A stretch of DNA of 64,000 bases, taken from NCBI GenBank assembly GCA_024364735.1, contig JAGFNQ010004029.1, positions 129,792-193,791 on the forward strand, given 5' to 3'. Position 1 is the first letter of the stretch. Each line of letters begins with the position of its first letter. The notes beneath the pieces were generated by a model that was not told where the DNA came from, searched no databases, and worked only from the letters and a program-made list of their open reading frames with translations. This stretch comes from Boesenbergia rotunda. Its lineage: Eukaryota; Streptophyta; Magnoliopsida; Zingiberales; Zingiberaceae. Below are positions 58,091 through 64,000 of the stretch, in pieces. Position numbers and translations under genes: made by a program.

Positions 58091-58860
58091 AATGTAATAA
58101 GACAACTATTAAGATAGGAGATGACAAGTTATCTATAACTGAAAGTATTAAATATTTAGGATCATTTTTGCAAATAATAGAGGAGTTGAGATAGGTGTCT
58201 TACATAGAATATAACAGATTGAAATGGAGGAGAGTATTTCTTTCTGATTATAATGTACCTCTAAAACTTAAACAGAAGTTTTACAAAATGACAATTAAAC
58301 ATACTATGTTATATGAAGTTGCATGTTAGGCTATGACTCGAATACACAGCAGAAGATGAGAGTCACGAAGATGAGGATGTTAAGATTAATGTGCGAGCAT
58401 ACGAGGAAGGATAAGAAAATAAATGAGAATATTAAAGAGAGAATTGAGATTGCGCCTATTGATAGAAAACTATAAGAGACATGTTTAAGATAATATAGAC
58501 GTGTACCTAGATAACTAATAAATGCTACAATGTGAAACTACACAAATACGCACATTAAACAAGAAAGAGACCAAAAAACTTAATTAGCAACGATAAAACA
58601 GAATAAACTTTATTTAATATCGATCATATGTAGGAGATAGAGCTCAATGACATAAGAGGATTCATACAGATGGCCCCACCTAGTGAGATAAGGTTTGGTT
58701 GATGTTGTCACCATCAGTCAAATTCTTGATGAAATTTAAGAGAGTGTATCATCATTCATAACTTCTTTTTTGTTGATAGAAAAAAAATTACACCGTTATA
58801 GTCTTAAATCAAATAAAATTTATCATTGCTTGTATATTTATATTAAAAATGAAAAAATGT

Positions 58861-58990
58861 CTGAGAGGGGAGATTAACTGTGGAGGATAAGAAATCTAGT
58901 TTTCTAAATAAAAATAAAGAAGACATACAAAATTAACCGAATTATAGATGCATTATGTTAATGAGTCATACCATGAAACTTTGAGAAACA
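58861..58990. other. spacer between LINE copies
   Basis: Short AT-rich spacer with no feature. Confidence 0.4.
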
Positions 58991-60090
58991 GTGAAAGGAA
59001 AAAAATAATAATGGGAACCATAGTACCGAAAATCAATTTAGATTCATGCCTAGAAAGTGAACAATAGAAGTTAACTAATTGGAAAGTATCGAGAAAGAAG
59101 TAAAAGTAAGACTTATACATGGTATCGTCGACCTAGAAAAGGCTCATGAATCCGGAGAAATTAGGTGGAGAATTCTCGAAATGCATATCTTTTTAGATTA
59201 ATCATGAATGAACTTACTGGACACATCCCAGATATATTACCATAGAGCATATTATTTACAGATGATATTATTTTGGTAGATGAAACACATAGAGGAGTAA
59301 ACGCTAAGCTCGAATTTTTCCGGAAAAAACTGAAAATGATGGTTTTAGGCTGAATAAAAATAATATATATAAAATGTAGTAAGACAACTATTAAGAGAGG
59401 AGATGACAAGTTACAATAGGATCGTTTTTGTAAAAGATGGAGGAGTTGAAATAGGTGTCTTACATAGAATACAAGTTGGTTGAAATGGAAGAGTATTTCT
59501 TTATATTGTAAAATACCTCTAAAATTTAAAGAAAATTCTATAAAATGACAATGAAACCTGCTATATTATATGAAGTTGAATGTTAGAATATGGCTCGAGC
59601 ACACGAGTAAAAGATGAGAGTCATAAAGATTAGAATGTTAAGATGAATGTGTGAGCATATGAGAAAGAATAAGAAAAGAAATGAGAATATTAAAGAGAAA
59701 ATTGAGATTGCGTCTATTGATAAAAACTTTGAAAGACACGTTTAAGATAATACAAACATGTACTTAGATAACTAATAAATGTTCCAATTAGACGATACGA
59801 AACCAAAGAAGCCTTGATTAGCAACAATAAAATGGGATAAAATTTATTTAAATATGATGATATAGTAGAGGATTCAGGATAGAGCTCAATGACATAAAAG
59901 GATTCATATAGATGACCCTATCTAGTGGGATAAGGCTTGGTTGTTGTTGTTGTCGTCTGTCAATTCCTTGATGAAATTAATGAGAGGAGTATCATCATTT
60001 ATAACTCCCTTTTTGTCAATAGAAAAAAAAAATTACACCGTCAGTCTAAAATCACAGAATATTTATCATTGCTTGTACATTTAAATTGCA
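58991..60090 (+). mobile_element. LINE (RTE-type) copy B, not interrupted
   Basis: It starts GTGAAAGGAAAAAAATAATA like copy A. It contains ENQFRFMPRK, VDLEKAHESGEIRWRILEMH, the active-site region LFTDDIILVDET near 59250-59285, and C-terminal pieces (RMLRWMCEHMRKNKKRNENI), then an end of DKAWLLLL type encoded by GGCTTGGTTGTTGTTGTTGT, the usual RTE 3' tail. The similarity to copy A continues about 130 bases past the LINE tail (59965-60090 versus 58725-58855), so the two copies come from a segmental duplication. Frameshifts make it inactive. Confidence 0.65.
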
Positions 60091-61103
60091 CCTAAGCTAA
60101 GATGCTATGGTTCTTTTTTCACAGTGTCATAGGTATTTTTCATTGTTATGATATAGAAACTATATGGTTTTGCTTCTATTGGCACTATTATTCATGACAT
60201 TCTTACTAAGAAAAATATATGTTATCTTAATGCATTTAACACGTCAGGAATTTCTCAAAATATTAGGTTTCTCATGTCCATTTTATCCAATCATTTTAAC
60301 CATTTATTAACTGATGCATCCCAGACTTCTCCCATGCATTTCGATTTCTAATTTAAGTTTGGAAAACACTCAACTATTCTCATTTGAATGGCTAGATGAG
60401 TCAAGACCCATATAAATATTGAAAAGAAATCGAAATCCTTCAGGTATCCATGATAAAAAAAACAAAAAAATAAAAACAATGGCAGTCTCACTTTATCCAC
60501 CTATGAAGAAAGTCTAGCCTGATCAACTAGAACCACAAGACCAAATATGACAGCATTTTGAATGAGCAACAACTACAGGTTATATTAACAAGAGAGGACA
60601 TACATTTGGTATGAGGATAATCATGCTTTGTCGATGCAGAGTAACTGCAAAACAATAGCCGAATTTTTTATCATCAAAATGTGATTCAAAACTCAATAAC
60701 ACAGTAAAAGAGTTGAGTTTACCTATTCTAAGCATATGGTAAATAAAGACAACCATAAGCATATTGATGCAATCAAGCATTCGTATGAAATGTTTAATGG
60801 CCAAAATAAGCAAGAAGTTGTTCGGTGTCTACTTTCCACTTGAGTGAATGCTCAAAACCAGAAACAAGGTTATAGTTCTCCTATCACCTAATTGTTCATC
60901 CATATAGACTGTCTACAATATTACTTTCCAGCAGTAATGTGCCTATAAACGAACTGTTTAAACTCGTCGTTTAACAATAGCAACTCGAGAGTTCAAAATT
61001 TCGTAAAAAGGCCATGAAATCAAATCCCAAAAAGTTATGATTTCTCGTAAGAAAAGAGCATTATAGAACTAAAACCAAAGTATTATGCCATAAAAGAACT
61101 CAC
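60091..61103. other. region where SmG exons 3 onward are missing
   Basis: No Sm-fold exon (IKLNANR..GTLRGFDQFMN type) was found on the minus strand. The sequence is AT-rich without a recognised feature. Confidence 0.5.
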
Positions 61104-61277
61104 TTTGAAGCTTCTTGTCCATGTACCTGAAGAAGCAACGCGGGTATCGGTAGTTAGAATCAAACTTAAACTCGAAATGAAAAAAAGATTGGAAAGAAGC
61201 GAAGACATAGAAAATCTACCAAAGAAAAGACGATCAACTCACTTCTTAAGATCCGGAGGTTGGCCCGATCGGCTCAT
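61104..61277 (-). pseudogene. SNRPG: small nuclear ribonucleoprotein G (SmG/LSm family), first two coding exons only
   Basis: Exon 1 (61243-61277) encodes MSRSGQPPDLK plus a split Lys. Exon 2 (61104-61126) encodes YMDKKLQ plus one base. The intron is GT-AG and phase-consistent, and both exon limits agree with the known plant SmG protein, which continues IKLNANR. A further donor GTGAGTTC follows exon 2. SmG is part of the seven-member Sm ring on U1, U2, U4 and U5 snRNAs. No exon encoding the rest of the Sm fold was found downstream on the minus strand. Either the 3' part was lost, for example by the TE activity to the left, or it lies beyond a very long intron or a misassembly. The exon identity is secure, but gene status is uncertain. 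Confidence 0.75.
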
Positions 61278-62251
61278 GATGACAAGGAGCGAGAAGCAAT
61301 CGACGAGCAAAACCCTAGCTGCTGTCCTTAGCGTGGTGAGCAGAATAAAGAGAAGGTATTTTATGATTTGGCCCTGAAATTAACTCGATTCAATTTGGCG
61401 ACAATTTGTTTCATTTTCTCAGTTTCAGGAGGTTGTTTGCTAAATTGAATTATAAAATTATATCAACTATTTTAAAATTAAAAGATAAAATTTAAAATTT
61501 TAATGCATTAACTAAACCATCAATTAAACAATAAATAAATAAATAAATGCTCAATCAATTTAAAAATATTATTTATCTAAATTTATAAGATTAAAAATCA
61601 ACTCTTCTTATGAATCTATAAAATATCAACTATTATTTATCTATAAATGCTCATACAACTTAAATGGCAGACGTGCACATGAATATAAATATAAAGAGAG
61701 AATTTGAATATAAACATGCATCTGGTTAACAATTTTTTTTTTTTTTTTGAAGAAATGAAAAGAACCATTTATATAAACAGGTTGTATGATAAAAGTTCTT
61801 AAGAGTTTCTAATTTTAGCTTATTTGGTAGGTGTTAGATATTTAGGTCTTAAAAGACTAAATACGATTTTGTAAGAAAAAAATCAAAGTGTCATCAATCG
61901 ATGAAAGTCAGAATTGACTTCAAAAACGAAATCTACGATTCGCATAGATGAATTTAGACTATTAATATGCTCAAAATCGATTACGGATGAATGAGAAATT
62001 AATTATTTAAAGTCAGTCCAAAATTAACATAGAAGAAAGTAGATAGGGAATAGTCCCACATCTGAAAATTTCAAAAGTGTTTGCTTCCTTATATGTGTTT
62101 CTGTGTTAATGGAGTTAAAAAAAACATAGGTGTTTTCTTCTCATAGGCGAGTAAGTGCTCGCACCTGTAAGCTCACCACCCACCATGCGCGCACATGCCC
62201 AATTGCCTATGTGGCATTCAGGTGAGCAGAGAGAGATGACTGGATTGTTAA
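61278..62251. other. intergenic spacer
   Basis: The first 60 bases are probably SmG leader and promoter (minus strand). A T18-19 run lies near 61731-61749. No gene is supported. Confidence 0.5.
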
Positions 62252-62663
62252 CTAAGCGAATGAATAGCAATTGTTGGACCAAAGAGGGGTACTAGATCGC
62301 AAGTGACATGATCTAGGGCGTTCATCGCGAAGAGCCGCGATCTGACCCGACAGATCGAATCTGACTGTTGAGATCATATGGTTATTTTAAGGGTTACAAC
62401 CCTCCATATCGAACGACCCAGATCAATCCTAAATCAAAGGTCACAGTCACTCACAAAAGGGTACCTCACCTCTCAAAAAACATATATCTCATTTTCTGTA
62501 TTCAAAGTCTAAAAAGTCTACGAGAAAGTTCGCTAGTCTCGAAAATTTGAAGTGTTTCTTATTTCGAGACATCGTCGTTGTATATTGGGAAACGAATTGC
62601 TGCTATCCGTGATCACATGTGACGGAGCAAATATTGTTTTACGAAGATAATATCAAACACTAA
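62252..62663. repeat. 412-base direct repeat, copy 1
   Basis: It starts CTAAGCGAATGAATAGCAAT and recurs at 63590-64000 with one base missing in the second copy (near 62635). The small open frame at 62368-62550 is identical in both copies and is not supported as a gene. Confidence 0.9.
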
Positions 62664-63241
62664 CTTTGACGATATTATATCAATTTGTATCCTCTCCGAC
62701 AGCAACCCATATACCTCAGAGTAGGTTAAAATCTCTAAGACTTTGTTAATCTTTATTAACCTCTCCTAAATCATTTAATTAAAAAAAACACATAACCGTT
62801 TTCATTTAACATTGTGGTAAAAATTGCAATTAGTATAGAGCTAACTTTGTAATATTATCTCAAATTGGGAGTACAACTCATTGGTTATCACACCAAAAGA
62901 GAGAAAGGGCATATACAATGGAAAATTTTTAAAAGAGGGTTGTGAAATAAAAAAAGTTGACGAAAAAAACTCTTAACCATTATGAATGTAAAATTTAAAA
63001 TTTATAGTTTAAGAACAGTGAAATTTTAAACATGTTCTTTTATATCAAAATTAATAATATGGGTGAGATTAGTAATTAATGATGAACAAGAAAGTTGATA
63101 GTGTAAAGTCCAAAAAAAAATCATAGAGAAGTTTTTTTTTTGTTACACAAAAAGAGTGATAGAATTTTATATTTCTGATATATTAGAGACTATAAAAACC
63201 TCATATAAAACTCTAACAATTAAAGATACCCTAAGAGGGCT
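62664..63241. other. AT-rich spacer
   Basis: No gene or clear repeat is seen. Confidence 0.4.
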
Positions 63242-63321
63242 AGATGTTTAAGAGGATCAGAGCTCGAATTCCACTAAGGACAGATGTTTAAGAGGATCAG
63301 AGCTCGAATTCCACTAAGGAC
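63242..63321. repeat. 40-base tandem duplication
   Basis: AGATGTTTAAGAGGATCAGA continuing to CCACTAAGGAC occurs twice in direct succession (63242-63281 and 63282-63321), apparently identical. Confidence 0.85.
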
Positions 63322-63356
63322 GAATGTTCTAGAAGTTAATTTTTAAGTGTGCATAA

Positions 63357-63579
63357 TGTTAGATCGATATAGTCTTACTAGAGGGGGTGAATAGGAACTT
63401 TCGATTCTCTTCTACCTACACGTTAGTAAGCACAAGCGGAATAAACAAATATAAACAAAATAATGCTAACGCGTTATAGTTTACGTGGTTCGGAGATGAC
63501 GCTCCTACTCCACGACTGTCCGTAAGGTGGACGATCCCTTGATCCTTCGACGGATCACTCCCCGGATGCTCTCCGGCTA
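63357..63579 (-). mobile_element. LTR fragment, distant relative of the gag-only element LTR, cut by the assembly gap
   Basis: It starts TGTTAGATCGATA, followed by TACTAGAGGGGGTGAATAG, a CAAGCGGAATAAACAAA block and ACGTGGTTCGGAGATGACGC with TCCTACTCCACGAC. These landmarks are in the same order as in the LTR at 26878. Sequence is lost at the N run. The element would be on the minus strand. Confidence 0.6.
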
Positions 63580-63589
63580 NNNNNNNNNN
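63580..63589. other. assembly gap (10 N)
   Basis: A run of ten unknown bases. The real gap size is not known. Confidence 1.
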
Positions 63590-64000
63590 CTAAGCGAATG
63601 AATAGCAATTGTTGGACCAAAGAGGGGTACTAGATCGCAAGTGACATGATCTAGGGCGTTCATCGCGAAGAGCCGCGATCTGACCCGACAGATCGAATCT
63701 GACTGTTGAGATCATATGGTTATTTTAAGGGTTACAACCCTCCATATCGAACGACCCAGATCAATCCTAAATCAAAGGTCACAGTCACTCACAAAAGGGT
63801 ACCTCACCTCTCAAAAAACATATATCTCATTTTCTGTATTCAAAGTCTAAAAAGTCTACGAGAAAGTTCGCTAGTCTCGAAAATTTGAAGTGTTTCTTAT
63901 TTCGAGACATCGTCGTTGTATATTGGGAAACGAATTGCTGCTATCCGTGATCACATGTGACGGAGCAATATTGTTTTACGAAGATAATATCAAACACTAA
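63590..64000. repeat. 412-base direct repeat, copy 2 (to the window edge)
   Basis: It matches 62252-62663 from the first base after the gap. It may be a duplicated contig end. Confidence 0.9.

Larger units (their letters stand above)
54712..58860 (+). mobile_element. LINE (RTE-type) copy A, split by a hAT element
   Basis: The 5' part (54712-54970) translates in broken frames to ENQFGFMSGRWTIE, VDLEKTYES and WRILEIRNVYIEIIKDMYKD, a reverse transcriptase of the plant RTE class. The 3' part resumes near 58091 with the C-terminal region (TKMRMLRLMCEHTRKDKK-like and ENIKERIEIAP) and ends with a GGTTGATGTTG tail near 58700. Many stops. The DNA between is a decayed hAT transposon. 54712-54970 and 58091-58860 align with copy B at 58991-60090. 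Confidence 0.65.

Noticed and set aside
62368..62550. 60-residue open frame identical at 63706-63888 as a conserved small protein
   Set aside because: Identity follows from the flanking 412-base repeat and probable assembly duplication. There is no coding signature.

Overview
This window is nuclear DNA of a flowering plant, most likely a monocot. Five host genes with typical plant GT-AG introns sit in AT-rich, transposon-filled spacers. The ABI3/VP1 gene has the GC-rich first exon common in monocots. A Zingiberales-type genome is a guess from overall character, not something shown. No prokaryotic or organellar features are seen. A run of 10 Ns shows this is a scaffolded assembly.

Host genes from left to right: the 3' end of an unrecognised gene (1-1537, +); a six-exon ER-luminal FKBP-type prolyl isomerase (2919-6528, +); a single-exon atypical bHLH gene of the IBH1 type (8937-9410, -); an ABI3/VIVIPAROUS1 B3 transcription factor with six coding exons (18182-20543, +); cytosolic GAPDH (GapC) with twelve coding exons (50127-53382, -); and the first two coding exons of the spliceosomal SmG protein (61104-61277, -), whose remaining exons are not in the window. 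All splice phases of the FKBP, ABI3 and GapC models close without a break.

The rest is mostly mobile DNA. Upstream of ABI3 lie a foldback element with a telomere-like core (9943-10341), a degenerate tandem and palindromic block (11184-11945), a long-inverted-repeat family with a MITE inside one copy, and a non-autonomous CACTA element (14320-16732, target duplication TTA). Downstream of ABI3 is a solo LTR (21524-23154, duplication AATAT) carrying a PIF/Harbinger-type MITE (duplication TTA).

The block 23608-48819 is a nest whose every insertion still shows its target duplication. A small hAT element (CTTTCATC) was entered by a Tat-type Ty3/gypsy element (ATTCC) and by a 2.6 kb Mutator-like foldback element (TATTTCATA). 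The gypsy element was later entered by a young gag-only LTR element lying on the minus strand (CCTTC). The Tat element has a decayed gag-pol on the plus strand and a block of antisense open reading frames in its 3' part. Between GapC and SmG there is a decayed BED-type hAT transposase inside one copy of a tandemly duplicated RTE-type LINE. The right end holds a 411-base direct repeat on both sides of the 10-N gap, probably an assembly artefact, and the start of another LTR.

The signals most worth a second look are the array of GC-rich palindromes just upstream of the TATA box in the LTRs of the gag-only element and its diverged solo-LTR relative, the antisense gene block of the Tat element, the fully dated nest, the RY and G-box sites upstream of ABI3, and the truncated SmG gene.
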